From positions 1 through 44,054 of the forward strand of contig NZ_JACHXZ010000002.1 of the NCBI RefSeq assembly GCF_014192475.1: 44,054 nucleotides of DNA, written 5' to 3'. Origin of the DNA: Simiduia aestuariiviva. Its GTDB lineage: Bacteria; Pseudomonadota; Gammaproteobacteria; Pseudomonadales; Cellvibrionaceae. The position numbers and the translations under genes were made by a program. The stretch's first letter is position 1. Each line of letters begins with the position of its first letter. The notes under the pieces are model-generated. The model was not told where the DNA came from, searched no databases, and worked only from the letters and a program-made list of their open reading frames with translations. This document shows positions 19,366 to 29,033 of the stretch, piece after piece.

Positions 19366-21723
19366 TCAGTGCCCCTCCGGCAGTAAGGTGAGTCGGTGCT
19401 GGGTCTCTGCTTTCAACCAGGGTGATGGTGTTCCATCCACCCAATCTGAATGGCCGGCGCTAAAGAACTCAGACAGCGGGTGAGCTGACTGGCCTGTTGC
19501 CATATGGAAATAACCCTGACTTTCTCTGCCGGGCGAAACAGCGAAACGTTCGCTGGCGCCATGGGTGGGTGTTTGCACGCGTGGCATGTGAGTATCGCCG
19601 TTCAGTGCTTGGTTTGGCATGGACATCCACCAATCAATCGGTGCGACAAATCGAGCTAAAGGGTGCTTTATTTGAACGCGATTCGCTTCACCCCAGGTGT
19701 CGTTGGAAAGGGTACCGTCTTCGTAGAGTGGGGCGATTACCGCCTCGATTGCAAATTTTTCCAGCTCGTTCCAGTTTGAAAAATCGGGATTCAACAGATG
19801 CTGTGGACGTTCACTTAAAAGTGACCATGCGGGGTACTCTATTTGACGATTTGCTAAGGCTAAGTCAAATTCTGGGTCTATGCCGCGCATATAAGTAATC
19901 AAAGGCGCTGTCATTAATTCTATGACTTTGAGTCGCCATTCTCTCACTAAGCGATAGCCCACTGAATCTACCGAGGCTCTGCCGCCCCACTGCACAATGT
20001 GTGATTGCGCCTCTTCAAGTGCGGGTGATAATTGCGCATAGCGCTGGAGGTGATTGAGTAGTGCTTCGCGCCATGGAGCTAAAAACAACGCTCGATCGTC
20101 TAATTGAAGGGCTAAAAAATCTGCCTCGGTAAACGAGTCTTGCGCAAATAGGCCGTCGCGAATTTGCTGCTGTCTTGCGCCAAGCGCATAGGCTGAGTCG
20201 CCCATAAGCTCAAACTCATCGCCTGACAGGGTGCGTGCATTGGCGGTCCACAGGCGTTGCTGCGTTGGTGCTAGAATTTTTGGGTGCTGCTCACTGCTGC
20301 GAATGCCATCCCAATATTTTTTGCCGTCACTCCACGATTCAGGTAGTTTCCCGTCGGTGCCAACGCGGTTGGGGAAGGGGCCTGCCACGGTCCAGCCAAT
20401 GGTGCCTTGGTCATCGGCGAGCACTAAGTTTTGATGGGGCATGCCAAATTGTGGACCCAGTTCAATAGCGGACGCCACGGAATCCAGATCTTCCAGTTGC
20501 CATGGCCCCATATTGGCCCCACTGACATCGTGCGCAGTCCAGCGATAGGCCAATTGCCGACTTTTGGCATCAGTGGCGATTACGGGGCCCCACTGGGTTG
20601 ATTTTACAGTGAGTTCAATCGGATCTGCGCCTTTAACTTCGATGACTTCTTTAGTCGTCTCAAAAGCTTGCCAACCATCAGCTGTTTTGTAGTGAGTGTC
20701 GTGTTCGTTAGTTTCCAGCAGTACAACATCAGACCAGTCGCCCTGGGTATTGGTGTAGCCCCATGCGAGTTTTCCATTGGAGCCGGCGACAAGTATTGGC
20801 GTGCCGGGCAGCGTGGCGCCGCTGATTAGGCGTTGCGTTTTTGGGTTTTGCCATTGGGCGCGGTACCAAATATTGGGTACGCGAATGGCGAGGTGCATGT
20901 CATCGGCTACCATTGCGCCCCCGTGCGGGGTTAACGCTCCCGATACCGCCCAGTTGTTGCTGCCGACAATCACATCTTCGGTCGCCATGGGTTCGTACAC
21001 TAGAGCCGCCTCGCGCGGCAACAGGTCTTCCCAGCTAGATTGTGGAATTGGAGCAGTCTGGAGGGCTGAACCTTTCAGTGGAGCATCCCAGTGCCCCCCT
21101 TGCTGCACAAAAAAATCATACAGGTCTTGTGGCAAACTCTCGGCCATAAGTCCGCGTGTTCGTTCAAACCAGCCTTCACCGTCCTGCAGCACTAAAATCA
21201 TACTAAATACGGTCAAAATGCTGTCTTCAGGCTGCCAGGGCGCGGGCGTTACTCCTAGCAAGGTGTATTCAAACGGTGGCCGGGGTAGTGCTGTGATGCC
21301 ATGATTAACGCCCTTGGCGTATGCGTTTAACAGCTCAACGGCATCGGCATCATAGTGTTGTAGATTGCGCACAGCGCGCATGCGAAATTGGTGCAGCCTG
21401 ACTTTTTCATCATGCGGCAAAGCTGCAGGTCCAAATAGGGCCGACAGTTCACCTGCTGAACTTCGTCGCTGAAGATCCATCTGGAAAAAACGGTCTTGGG
21501 CGTGTGCAAACCCGAGTCCATAGGCGATGTCTGCTTTCGATTCGCCCTTGATCTCTACAATGCCTTGCCCGTCGCGCTCAAGGTGTACTGGATTTTTTAG
21601 CGCCTCTGCAACAAGCGCCCCATCGAGCAAGGGTAGGCTTTGCCGCAGCAGGCCAAAAATGACGGCAACTATCGCAAGTGAGAGACCGAGGGTGGCGAAT
21701 AGTAGGTATTTGGCGAATTTCAT
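19366..21723 (-). CDS. Penicillin acylase family hydrolase (Ntn hydrolase)
   Basis: The product has 785 residues. The N-terminal hydrophobic segment (residues about 5-25) is a signal peptide or membrane anchor, so the enzyme should act in the periplasm. The motif VIVGSNNWAVSG places the self-processing Ser nucleophile at Ser255 after Gly254; the usual upstream alpha chain and the long beta chain are both present. Typical segments are AYGLGFAHAQDRFFQMD and WGYTNTQGDWSD. Members cleave amide bonds in penicillins, acyl-homoserine lactones or other N-acyl compounds; the substrate cannot be told here. GAGGA precedes the ATG. An unexplained hairpin with an 8-bp stem lies just past the stop (19324-19354). 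Confidence 0.93.
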   Translation of the reverse strand: MKFAKYLLFATLGLSLAIVAVIFGLLRQSLPLLDGALVAEALKNPVHLERDGQGIVEIKGESKADIAYGLGFAHAQDRFFQMDLQRRSSAGELSALFGPAALPHDEKVRLHQFRMRAVRNLQHYDADAVELLNAYAKGVNHGITALPRPPFEYTLLGVTPAPWQPEDSILTVFSMILVLQDGEGWFERTRGLMAESLPQDLYDFFVQQGGHWDAPLKGSALQTAPIPQSSWEDLLPREAALVYEPMATEDVIVGSNNWAVSGALTPHGGAMVADDMHLAIRVPNIWYRAQWQNPKTQRLISGATLPGTPILVAGSNGKLAWGYTNTQGDWSDVVLLETNEHDTHYKTADGWQAFETTKEVIEVKGADPIELTVKSTQWGPVIATDAKSRQLAYRWTAHDVSGANMGPWQLEDLDSVASAIELGPQFGMPHQNLVLADDQGTIGWTVAGPFPNRVGTDGKLPESWSDGKKYWDGIRSSEQHPKILAPTQQRLWTANARTLSGDEFELMGDSAYALGARQQQIRDGLFAQDSFTEADFLALQLDDRALFLAPWREALLNHLQRYAQLSPALEEAQSHIVQWGGRASVDSVGYRLVREWRLKVIELMTAPLITYMRGIDPEFDLALANRQIEYPAWSLLSERPQHLLNPDFSNWNELEKFAIEAVIAPLYEDGTLSNDTWGEANRVQIKHPLARFVAPIDWWMSMPNQALNGDTHMPRVQTPTHGASERFAVSPGRESQGYFHMATGQSAHPLSEFFSAGHSDWVDGTPSPWLKAETQHRLTLLPEGH

Positions 21724-22260
21724 GGAGTCCTCTTTTTTGCTTATGTTAGCAGCGAGAGGGCTGCGATGCGTAGGAATATGTGACTATAGGTTCACGGTCT
21801 GCATGCTAAACTCAACCACCAGCTGCAAACGGCAATCTATATTTCTTTGCGCTAGTCTTGGGTACGTCTAAAAAGGTTAATTGCCAGCTTCATTATTGAC
21901 TATAAGTCCGTTGCAGAAATTTTAAGTTTAGTTTGACATAAAGTTATCGCGGAAAATCGTGACGCTACAAGGTCGTTACTGGAGTCGACAGCTCCCGCGA
22001 ATCTAGGCTCGCTGATAGAGTTCTATAAACACTGTATTTTTTGCTCAAGGGGTTATTTGACGCATCAATTTTGGATCCGTGGAGGGGAATTGCCTAGACA
22101 GCTGGCCAAGTAGGTGGAAAGCCATGGGTTGGTAGTGCAGGGCCATAAAGCTACTAACTTTTAACTCGAGGCCTAGTTGGCGGCTCTCAAATTTCTTTTG
22201 CTCGAGTAGCCGTCTATTTAGGTTGATAAAGATATTGTAAATGAGTGAGTTTGACGATAA
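21724..22260. other. Long gene-free stretch between two minus-strand genes
   Basis: About 540 bases without a supported open reading frame on either strand. A TTGACA hexamer lies at 21933-21938, but I see no convincing -10 beside it. The stretch ends at a strong terminator (22261-22291). It could hold the promoter of the acylase gene and possibly a small RNA running toward the terminator. Confidence 0.5.
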
Positions 22261-22291
22261 AAAGCGGTAGCAACTGTGCTACCGCTTTTTT
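22261..22291. terminator. Bidirectional terminator
   Basis: A perfect 12-bp stem (AAAGCGGTAGCA with TGCTACCGCTTT, loop ACTG) has T-tracts in both reading directions. It ends the peptidase gene at 22318 on the minus strand and would also end any plus-strand transcript from the gene-free stretch. Confidence 0.88.
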
Positions 22292-22317
22292 GTTGGAATG
22301 GCGGTAACTAAGCGGGT

Positions 22318-24426
22318 CTAAGGTGTGTTGCCTAAATTCTGCCAAAGGTGTGTGTAGCCAAGTGCAATACGCTTTGCTAATTGAGCTTTAGTACTGGATC
22401 CACCATGGCCGCCTTCGCGGTTTTCGTAATACTCTACTTGTTGACCAAAGTCTTTCATTCGCGCCGCCATTTTTCGAGCGTGGCCTGGGTGAACGCGGTC
22501 GTCCTTCGTTGAGGTGTAAAAGAGTACCGGTGGATATTCAATGTTGGCTTTCACGTTGTGAAACGGAGAATAGCCTTTGATCCATTGCCACTCCTCGTCT
22601 ACATCTGGGTTGCCATACTCTGCCATCCAGCTCGCACCGGCCAGCAGTGTGTGGTAGCGACGCATGTCCAGCAGTGGTACGCCACAGATAACCGCACCGT
22701 ATAAATCAGGGTGGCGCACCATTGTGGCTCCTACGAGTAACCCACCATTACTGCGGCCTTCGATGCCTATGTGAGGCGCGGCGGTAATTTTACGGTCTAT
22801 CAAATCTTGCGCGATGGCTTCGAAATCTTCATAGGCTTTCGTGCGATTTTGTTTGAGTACAGCACTATGCCAAGCGGGCCCGTATTCACCCCCTCCACGG
22901 ATATTTGCCAATACAAAGACACCGCCTCGCTCAAGCCACAGTTTGCCATAGGCGCCGTTAAGGTCTTCGTAGGATCCAGAGTAAGAAGGCGTCAAAGATA
23001 CCCGAAAGCCACCGTAGGAGAATATGTGCGTCGGTGCTGTTCCATCAAACGCCAAGTCCTTAGGGCGCACCACAAAGTAGGGAACCAGTGTGCCGTCAGC
23101 TGATGTGGCCTTAAATTGTTCCGCCACAAATTGGCTGGCATCGAAGGTGGCGGGTTGGGTCGCTGCAAGCCTTGGAGCGCCATCGCCCGCGACGTAATAT
23201 AGGCTGGGTGGTGTTAAAAAGTCTTCATAGCGAGCAAAAAACTCGCCGGTTTTATCGTTGATGGTTTCGACAGCAATTTTACCATTGTCCGGCAAATCGA
23301 TGGGCTTCCACTGCCAGTTGCCAGCGCGTTTTTGATATAGGCGCGCTTGTGATTTAACGTCGCTGAGGCCAACCACGAGTATGCCTTTGGCGGTTGAGTG
23401 TATCTCTTCTACGACAAACTCACGGCTGGGCTCAATAAGCTCGGTTATATCATGGGCCGCAGATTTTTCAGGGGTGATTAAGATTTGTGGTCGCGCGAGT
23501 AAAACGGAACCCTGTTTAAATGTGCGACCATTAAACTGCCAGTCAGACTTGAGTGAAATGAGTAGTTCGTCTTTCACCAAGTCGTTGATTACCGCGGTGG
23601 CCGGTAGCTCAAGCTGTATCAGCTTTTCATCTTTCAGTATGTGAAACGCGGATTCCCAAAAGCTCGTGTCCTCAGTGATAAGCTTGAGCTGATGGCGCCC
23701 ATCTTTTAGCAGCTTGCCACTGGCAGAGACGGAATCTTTGGCTGCGTTAAATAGTATTGTGGCATCCTGTAGCGGTGTTCCGCGTTGCCACAGGCGTACT
23801 TGGCGAGCATAGCCTGAATCCGTTGTGGTATCTGAGCCAAAATCCGTGCCAATGAAAAGGTGGTTTTCATCAACCCAGCTCACATTGGTTTTAGCAGCAG
23901 GTATTTTGAATCCTTGGTCGAGAAATTGAAGCGAATGGGCATCAAACTCGCGCACTTCGATGGTGTCGCCACCGCCTTCGGATAGAGACATCAAGCAGTG
24001 CTGGTACTCTGGACGCAAGCAGGACATGCCTTTGAGTACCCATTGTTTGCCTTCAGATTGCGACAGCGCATCTAGGTCAATGACTGTTGTCCATTGTGGA
24101 TTGCCGTTGGCGAAATCTGTTGCGGTAGTTCTCCGATAAACACCCCGCGGGTGCTCTTGATCCTGCCACAGATTGTACACATGCTCACCTTTTTGGGTGA
24201 TCTCAGGCAGTCTTTGAGGGCTAGATAAAATGTCTAACGCTTGATCATAGAGGCTTTGGTAGAGCGGGGAGTTTGTGAGGCGGGCGTCGGTTTCGCTGTT
24301 GGCTGCGTCGACCCACGCCAGGGCCGCAGACCCTTCCACATTTTCGAGCCATTGAAAGTCATCGGGTGTCTTGCTGCAAGAGGTGCTGAATAGTGCTAAA
24401 CAGCATAGCCATAAGGTTGATCGCAT
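22318..24426 (-). CDS. Prolyl oligopeptidase family serine peptidase (S9A)
   Basis: The product has 702 residues from ATG 24426. The N-terminal half is a beta-propeller (opening DDFQWLENVEG), which filters small peptides, and the C-terminal half is an alpha/beta hydrolase. The catalytic Ser lies in GIEGRSNGGLLVGA, the Asp in STKDDRVHPGHA and the His in REGGHGGSS. The N-terminus MRSTLWLCCLALFSTSC looks like an export signal ending in a Cys, possibly a lipoprotein, though the lipobox is not ideal. I chose 24426 because AAGGA lies ten bases upstream; a start at 24483 would bury the signal. It cleaves short peptides, often after proline. Confidence 0.93.
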   Translation of the reverse strand: MRSTLWLCCLALFSTSCSKTPDDFQWLENVEGSAALAWVDAANSETDARLTNSPLYQSLYDQALDILSSPQRLPEITQKGEHVYNLWQDQEHPRGVYRRTTATDFANGNPQWTTVIDLDALSQSEGKQWVLKGMSCLRPEYQHCLMSLSEGGGDTIEVREFDAHSLQFLDQGFKIPAAKTNVSWVDENHLFIGTDFGSDTTTDSGYARQVRLWQRGTPLQDATILFNAAKDSVSASGKLLKDGRHQLKLITEDTSFWESAFHILKDEKLIQLELPATAVINDLVKDELLISLKSDWQFNGRTFKQGSVLLARPQILITPEKSAAHDITELIEPSREFVVEEIHSTAKGILVVGLSDVKSQARLYQKRAGNWQWKPIDLPDNGKIAVETINDKTGEFFARYEDFLTPPSLYYVAGDGAPRLAATQPATFDASQFVAEQFKATSADGTLVPYFVVRPKDLAFDGTAPTHIFSYGGFRVSLTPSYSGSYEDLNGAYGKLWLERGGVFVLANIRGGGEYGPAWHSAVLKQNRTKAYEDFEAIAQDLIDRKITAAPHIGIEGRSNGGLLVGATMVRHPDLYGAVICGVPLLDMRRYHTLLAGASWMAEYGNPDVDEEWQWIKGYSPFHNVKANIEYPPVLFYTSTKDDRVHPGHARKMAARMKDFGQQVEYYENREGGHGGSSTKAQLAKRIALGYTHLWQNLGNTP

Positions 24427-24563
24427 CGCCGAGAAGTCCTTATATGTTATTAGGTCAGAATAACAGACGAAATAGACCACCAATTACCCAATGTCAGTGT
24501 GCATTCTTACCTTTGCATTGCTATCGCGAGGGATGTTGACGGCCCGCTTCTGCAGGCGCGATT

Positions 24564-25028
24564 TTACGCGCTGGCTAATCGCGCTTTGAGGTAACTTTCA
24601 TAGTCGGGCACTTTGCGGTCAAAACTGCCTCTAAAAAGAGTGGAGGCAACCATCACGTCGGCAGAGCTGTGATTACAGGCCACTGGAATATTCCATACCG
24701 CGGCAATTCTCAGCAACGCTTTGACATCGGGATCGTGTGGCAGGGGTTCAAACGGATCCCAGAAAAATATTAGAAAATCAATTTTGCCTTCGGTGATGAG
24801 CGCGCCAATCTGTTGGTCGCCACCAAGTGGACCGCTAATTAATTTTCGTACCGGAAGGCCCGTTTCTTGTTCGATGATTGCGCCAGTTGTACCTGTGCCA
24901 AAGAGCGTATGGGGTGCCAAATCCTGTTGATGTTTTTTACACCAAGCAACCAGATCTTGCTTTTTGTTGTCGTGGGCTACCAACGCCACATTTTTAGTGG
25001 CGGCCATGGTCACGGTTTTTTGCTGCAT
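24564..25028 (-). CDS. mgsA: Methylglyoxal synthase
   Basis: The product has 154 residues and converts dihydroxyacetone phosphate to methylglyoxal and phosphate. The motifs FGTGTTG, SGPLGGDQQIGALI and FFWDPFEPLPHDPDVKALLR are typical. Asp71 and His98 fall at the same residue numbers as the catalytic Asp and His of E. coli MgsA. It lies downstream of the sugar transporter in the same direction, with a terminator between them. In this position it can act as a release valve when sugar phosphates build up, a role known from E. coli and inferred here. Confidence 0.95.
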   Translation of the reverse strand: MQQKTVTMAATKNVALVAHDNKKQDLVAWCKKHQQDLAPHTLFGTGTTGAIIEQETGLPVRKLISGPLGGDQQIGALITEGKIDFLIFFWDPFEPLPHDPDVKALLRIAAVWNIPVACNHSSADVMVASTLFRGSFDRKVPDYESYLKARLASA

Positions 25029-25090
25029 GTGACTGTCCTAGATAGGGGAGGCTGAACCGCCATTGTAGCAGGCGGCACAAATTTTCGGCC

Positions 25091-25115
25091 AAAAAAAACC
25101 CGCGCAGAGCGCGGG
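25091..25115 (-). terminator. Terminator after the sugar transporter gene
   Basis: Read on the minus strand, a perfect 7-bp GC-rich stem (CCCGCGC with GCGCGGG) has a three-base loop and is followed by eight T. It separates the transporter from mgsA. Confidence 0.85.
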
Positions 25116-25133
25116 CTAAGCGGTGCATCACAC

Positions 25134-26414
25134 TTAACGAGGTGTAGATCCTTTGAGGCCATAAAACGCGATGTAGATGTAGCACAATAAAGGCAGTACA
25201 AAAGAAATTTGTAATCCAAAGCCGTCAGCTAGCATGCCCTGTAGCAGTGGCACCAGGGCGCCGCCAACAATTGCCAGACAAAGCAGGCCCGACCCATTGC
25301 TGGTGAGTCGACCAAGGCCGGTAATGGCTAGCGCGAAAATTGTTGGGAACATGATGGAGTTAAATAACCCCACGGCAAGAATGGTCCACATGGCGACAGT
25401 GCCCGTGGTGGCGATAGAGGTTGCGATTAGAATAACGCTGGCCGCGGCATTAAATGCGAGTACTTTCTGTGCGCTAACTTTTTGCATGACAGCGGCACCA
25501 ATAAATCTGCCAACCATCGCACCTCCCCAATAGTAGGCGATATATTCAGCCGCTTTGGCTTCTTCCATGCCAGCCACGCTGGGTAGCGCGAAATAATTTA
25601 CCAGCAAAGAACCGATGGCCACTTCTGCACCCACATAGAGGAATATTCCCACGGCACCAAAAACCAGATGCGGGTGATTCCAGATGGTGTCTTCTGTGCC
25701 CTGCACAACAGTGGCGTCGGGTGTGATCGCCGGCAGTTTAAGCCATGCAAATACGCCCGCCAGTACGAACAGTGCCAGTGCCAAGCCAATATATGGCAGT
25801 TGCACCGCGGCCGCTTCTTCTGCGTGATAGGCGTTGAGTTCCGTCGGCGAGAGGGCGGCAATCTGATCGGCGCCTAATACGGCCGCTGATAGAATCAAAG
25901 TGGCGCCAAAGAAGGGTGCTACTGTGGTGCCCAGAGAGTTGAACGCCTGGGTCATGGTGAGTCGGCTGGAGGCAGTGTCCTGCGGGCCCAACGCTGTGAC
26001 ATAGGGGTTGGCGGAAACCTGCAAAATAGTGATGCCCGCGGCGAGCACAAAAAGTGCGCCTAAAAACAAGCCGTAAATTCGCAAGCTGGCAGCGGGGTAG
26101 AACATGAGACAGCCCAGCCCTGCAATGAGTAGACCTAAAACAATGCCTCGCTTGAAGCCTATGCGCCTAACCAGCGCACCAGCAGGCATTGAAACCACAA
26201 AATAAGCGCCAAAAAAGCAAAACTGCACCAACATTGCCTGCGTGTAATTTAAGGAAAATACGCTTTTTAGGTGCGGAATTAGGATGTCGTTCAGGCAGGT
26301 CAAAAACCCCCACATAAAAAAGAGGCTAGTGAGCGCTGCCAGGGCGCCGGTATGCCGCTTGTTATCCCCTGAGCTGCTTAGGTGTTGGCTGGTGCTGCCC
26401 GCAGTGGTGGCCAT
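25134..26414 (-). CDS. MFS sugar transporter, FucP/GluP-like
   Basis: The product has 426 residues and about twelve membrane segments. The opening [19 protein letters not shown] is the hallmark of the fucose/glucose/galactose:H+ symporter group (FucP, GluP), and [15 protein letters not shown] is another. It lies in the inner membrane. It is divergent from zwf and shares the same type of operator palindrome (26549-26562) on its side, so its substrate is most likely glucose or a related hexose feeding the Entner-Doudoroff genes. AGGAG lies before the ATG. The exact sugar cannot be told from sequence. Confidence 0.92.
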   Translation of the reverse strand: MATTAGSTSQHLSSSGDNKRHTGALAALTSLFFMWGFLTCLNDILIPHLKSVFSLNYTQAMLVQFCFFGAYFVVSMPAGALVRRIGFKRGIVLGLLIAGLGCLMFYPAASLRIYGLFLGALFVLAAGITILQVSANPYVTALGPQDTASSRLTMTQAFNSLGTTVAPFFGATLILSAAVLGADQIAALSPTELNAYHAEEAAAVQLPYIGLALALFVLAGVFAWLKLPAITPDATVVQGTEDTIWNHPHLVFGAVGIFLYVGAEVAIGSLLVNYFALPSVAGMEEAKAAEYIAYYWGGAMVGRFIGAAVMQKVSAQKVLAFNAAASVILIATSIATTGTVAMWTILAVGLFNSIMFPTIFALAITGLGRLTSNGSGLLCLAIVGGALVPLLQGMLADGFGLQISFVLPLLCYIYIAFYGLKGSTPR

Positions 26415-26439
26415 ATGTTGCTCCTAAAAATTATATTTA

Positions 26440-26464
26440 TTGTCTCTTAATTGTTGTCTCTTAA
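26440..26464. repeat. Tandem 11-bp direct repeat in the transporter leader
   Basis: TTGTCTCTTAA occurs at 26440-26450 and again at 26454-26464, a 14-bp period. It lies close upstream of the transporter gene, next to a TATAAT on the minus strand (26430-26435). It could be an activator site or a leftover of slippage. Confidence 0.6.
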
Positions 26465-26548
26465 CCCTGATGCGCAGGGCGCCCGCTCGCCACCATATTA
26501 CATTGAGAGTGGCCGCAGGCAATCAACGGTAGCTACCTTCTAATAAAA

Positions 26549-26562
26549 TGACAGCGCTGTCA
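26549..26562. promoter_or_regulatory. LacI-family operator, transporter side
   Basis: The perfect 14-bp palindrome TGACAGCGCTGTCA has the central CG and half-site layout of LacI-family operators. It lies 135 bases before the transporter start. The same palindrome lies before zwf. The likely reader is the LacI-family protein at 35376, but this is inferred. Confidence 0.75.
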
Positions 26563-26732
26563 ATGGTGTTTTGGGTAAAATCCCTGGTTTCTGCAACGGA
26601 TTCACACTTGGCCTGCTGCTCCTCTGTGGCATAATAGGCAAAATCCAATTTTTACATACGCTTACGCATATTTAACGGGTGGCCGTCTGCATACGTATGA
26701 ATTGCCAAATTGGGTGTTATTTGCACAGAATT

Positions 26733-26752
26733 AATTGACAGCGCTGTCAATT
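26733..26752. promoter_or_regulatory. LacI-family operator, zwf side
   Basis: A perfect 20-bp palindrome AATTGACAGCGCTGTCAATT contains the same 14-bp core as the site at 26549-26562. It holds a TTGACA hexamer (26735-26740), so repressor binding would probably cover the zwf promoter. The gap also holds the palindrome CATACGTATG (26690-26699) of unknown role. Confidence 0.82.
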
Positions 26753-26837
26753 GGTAATTAAGCTTTGGTAATCAGGTGCATCAGTGCTCGCTTCTTTTGA
26801 GGGTGCGCTGGGCCGCAGCATATTTGAGGGGTGGGCT

Positions 26838-28274
26838 TTGCAAGCAACAGATTGGGTCATTTTTGGCGGTACTGGGGACTTGTCGATTCGCAAGCTTATG
26901 CCGGCGCTGTACCGCTGCGAGGGCGAAGGCCGAATGGTTGATGGCTCACGCGTGTTGGCGACTAGCCGAGGCAATGTGTCTCAGGACGATTTCGTCGCAA
27001 AAGTTAAGGCTGGATTGCAGAAATTCCTGACTGCCGGGGAGTTCGACGAGGCAATTTGGACTGCATTTGCCGCTCGACTGACTATTGTCAATGTGGATCT
27101 AAGTGACATTGACTCGTGGTCAGAGATGACCGAAACCTTGACGTCTTCAAGGGCGAATCCCGTTTATTACCTCGCGATACCCCCCAGCCTGTTTGGCGGC
27201 GTGTGTGCGACCTTGTCGACTTTGGGCTTGGTAAGTGAGGCAGCGCGCGTCATTGTAGAAAAGCCACTGGGATATGACCGCGAATCCGCGGAGGCCATTA
27301 ACGGTGAAATTGGGCGCTATTTTACTGAATCACAGGTGTATCGTATTGATCACTATTTGGGCAAGGAGTCAGTACAAAATTTATTGGCACTGCGCTTTGC
27401 CAACCGCATGTTTGAAAACATTTGGGATGCCAACTCCATCGATCACGTGCAAATCACCTTGGCAGAATCAGTTGGGGTAGAAAGCCGTGGCGGATTCTAT
27501 GACAGCGCCGGTGCAATGCGCGACATGGTGCAAAACCATTTGTTGCAATTGCTTTGTTTGGTGGCCATGGATCCACCTAACGCGCTCGACGCTGACAGTG
27601 TGCGCAGCGAAAAAATTAAAGTGTTGCGGTCGCTGCGCAAAATAACAGACGCCGATATAGCCAAGCACACAGTGCGTGCGCAATATGTGGATGGCGAAGT
27701 GGGCGGTAAGTCTGTGGATAGCTACGTGGGCGATCTCGGCCATCCAAGTCGCACGGAAACCTTTGTTGCTATTCGCGCCTTCGTCGATAACTGGCGCTGG
27801 AAAGGTGTGCCGTTTTACCTGCGCACCGGCAAGCGTATGAACGGCCGCTACGCAGAAATGGTGATTCAGTTTAAACCCGTTACCCACCCGTTATTTGGTC
27901 AAGAGCAGAATAACCAGCTGGTTATTCGATTGCAGCCCGAAGAACATATCTATATCAATCTCATGAGCAAGGACATTGCGAGTGCAGACGTAAAGTTGCG
28001 CCCCGTTGAATTTGAAATTGATTTGGCCGCCGAGTGCAATGCGCCCGTCGCTGACGCATATAAGCGACTGATGTTGGATGCTATGGCGGGCAACGGCACG
28101 CTGTTTGTGCATCGCGATGAGGTGGACCACGCATGGCGCTGGGCGGACCCCATTATTGCGGGTTGGAAGAAAAACCTAGCCTCACTGTCTTATTACGCCG
28201 CTGGTAGCAATGGCCCGGAGGCTGCTGAGCGATTAATAGCTGAAGATAATCGAAAATGGCATGTACAGGATTAA
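26838..28274 (+). CDS. zwf: Glucose-6-phosphate 1-dehydrogenase
   Basis: The enzyme oxidises glucose-6-phosphate to 6-phosphogluconolactone with NADP+ or NAD+. The N-terminal nucleotide motif is DWVIFGGTGDLSIRKL; the substrate and catalytic motifs are EKPLGYD and RIDHYLGKE, followed by FYLRTGKRM. I favour TTG 26838 because it has GAGGGG six bases upstream and gives 478 residues beginning MQATDWVIFGG, near the family's usual start. An in-frame GTG at 26784 would add 18 residues without family resemblance. It is the first gene of the run zwf-pgl-edd-glk-eda and lies behind a LacI-type operator. Confidence 0.95.
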   Translation: MQATDWVIFGGTGDLSIRKLMPALYRCEGEGRMVDGSRVLATSRGNVSQDDFVAKVKAGLQKFLTAGEFDEAIWTAFAARLTIVNVDLSDIDSWSEMTETLTSSRANPVYYLAIPPSLFGGVCATLSTLGLVSEAARVIVEKPLGYDRESAEAINGEIGRYFTESQVYRIDHYLGKESVQNLLALRFANRMFENIWDANSIDHVQITLAESVGVESRGGFYDSAGAMRDMVQNHLLQLLCLVAMDPPNALDADSVRSEKIKVLRSLRKITDADIAKHTVRAQYVDGEVGGKSVDSYVGDLGHPSRTETFVAIRAFVDNWRWKGVPFYLRTGKRMNGRYAEMVIQFKPVTHPLFGQEQNNQLVIRLQPEEHIYINLMSKDIASADVKLRPVEFEIDLAAECNAPVADAYKRLMLDAMAGNGTLFVHRDEVDHAWRWADPIIAGWKKNLASLSYYAAGSNGPEAAERLIAEDNRKWHVQD

Positions 28275-28277
28275 TAC

Positions 28278-28964
28278 GTGATAAACGAATATTTTTTTGA
28301 ATCGCGCGATGCATTGTTGGCCCAGCTTCAGGCCGATATGTTGGCACAAGTAAGCGCAGTAATTGAGCAACAAAATGCGGCCAGTGTGCTGTTGTCCGGT
28401 GGCAGTACACCGGGTCCCGTTTACGAAGCGCTGGGCCACACATTAGATCGTCGAGTACAGGTTGCATTAGTCGATGATCGCTGGGTGGGGCTCGATCACA
28501 AAGGTAGCAATGAAGCACTTTTACGGCGTTGTTTTCCAGACCACACAGTGGTTGGAATGAAGGTCGATGAGGCCAAGCCCCAGGACGCGGTTGAAGAAGT
28601 CAATAACCGTTATCGGGCCTTAGCGCAGCCATTTGCGTTGACGTTATTGGGCATGGGGCCCGACGGTCATACCGCGTCTCTGTTTCCCTTTGCCGAAGGG
28701 CTTGATGGGGCGATGGCAAGCGATGCGCCTTTGTGTGCAGCCATCACCGCCACAGAGTCTGAGGTGACTGGCCCGTTGGTGGATCGTATGACGCTGACAT
28801 TGCCCGCAATTTTAAACACTCGACGACTGATGTTGTTGATTACAGGTGAAGATAAGTTAGCGGTATATCAGGCTGCAAAGACGGCGAACGATCACAAGGC
28901 TATGCCCGTGGCGGCAGTGTTGCAGCAGTTCGATGTCGATGTCGATGTGTATTGGGCTAAATAG
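28278..28964 (+). CDS. pgl: 6-phosphogluconolactonase
   Basis: The product has 228 residues and hydrolyses 6-phosphogluconolactone to 6-phosphogluconate. Motifs of the family are VLLSGGSTPGPVYEAL, VDDRWVG and LLGMGPDGHTASLFP. It starts with GTG three bases after the zwf stop, with AGGA upstream inside the end of zwf, so the two are translated from one message. No domain is missing. The next gene, edd, uses the product. Confidence 0.94.
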   Translation: MINEYFFESRDALLAQLQADMLAQVSAVIEQQNAASVLLSGGSTPGPVYEALGHTLDRRVQVALVDDRWVGLDHKGSNEALLRRCFPDHTVVGMKVDEAKPQDAVEEVNNRYRALAQPFALTLLGMGPDGHTASLFPFAEGLDGAMASDAPLCAAITATESEVTGPLVDRMTLTLPAILNTRRLMLLITGEDKLAVYQAAKTANDHKAMPVAAVLQQFDVDVDVYWAK

Positions 28965-29033
28965 TCGCTCAAAGCGCCAAAACTCAAAATACACACAAAA
29001 AATTTCAAGACGCAAAAATGCGCAAGGGGTCAC

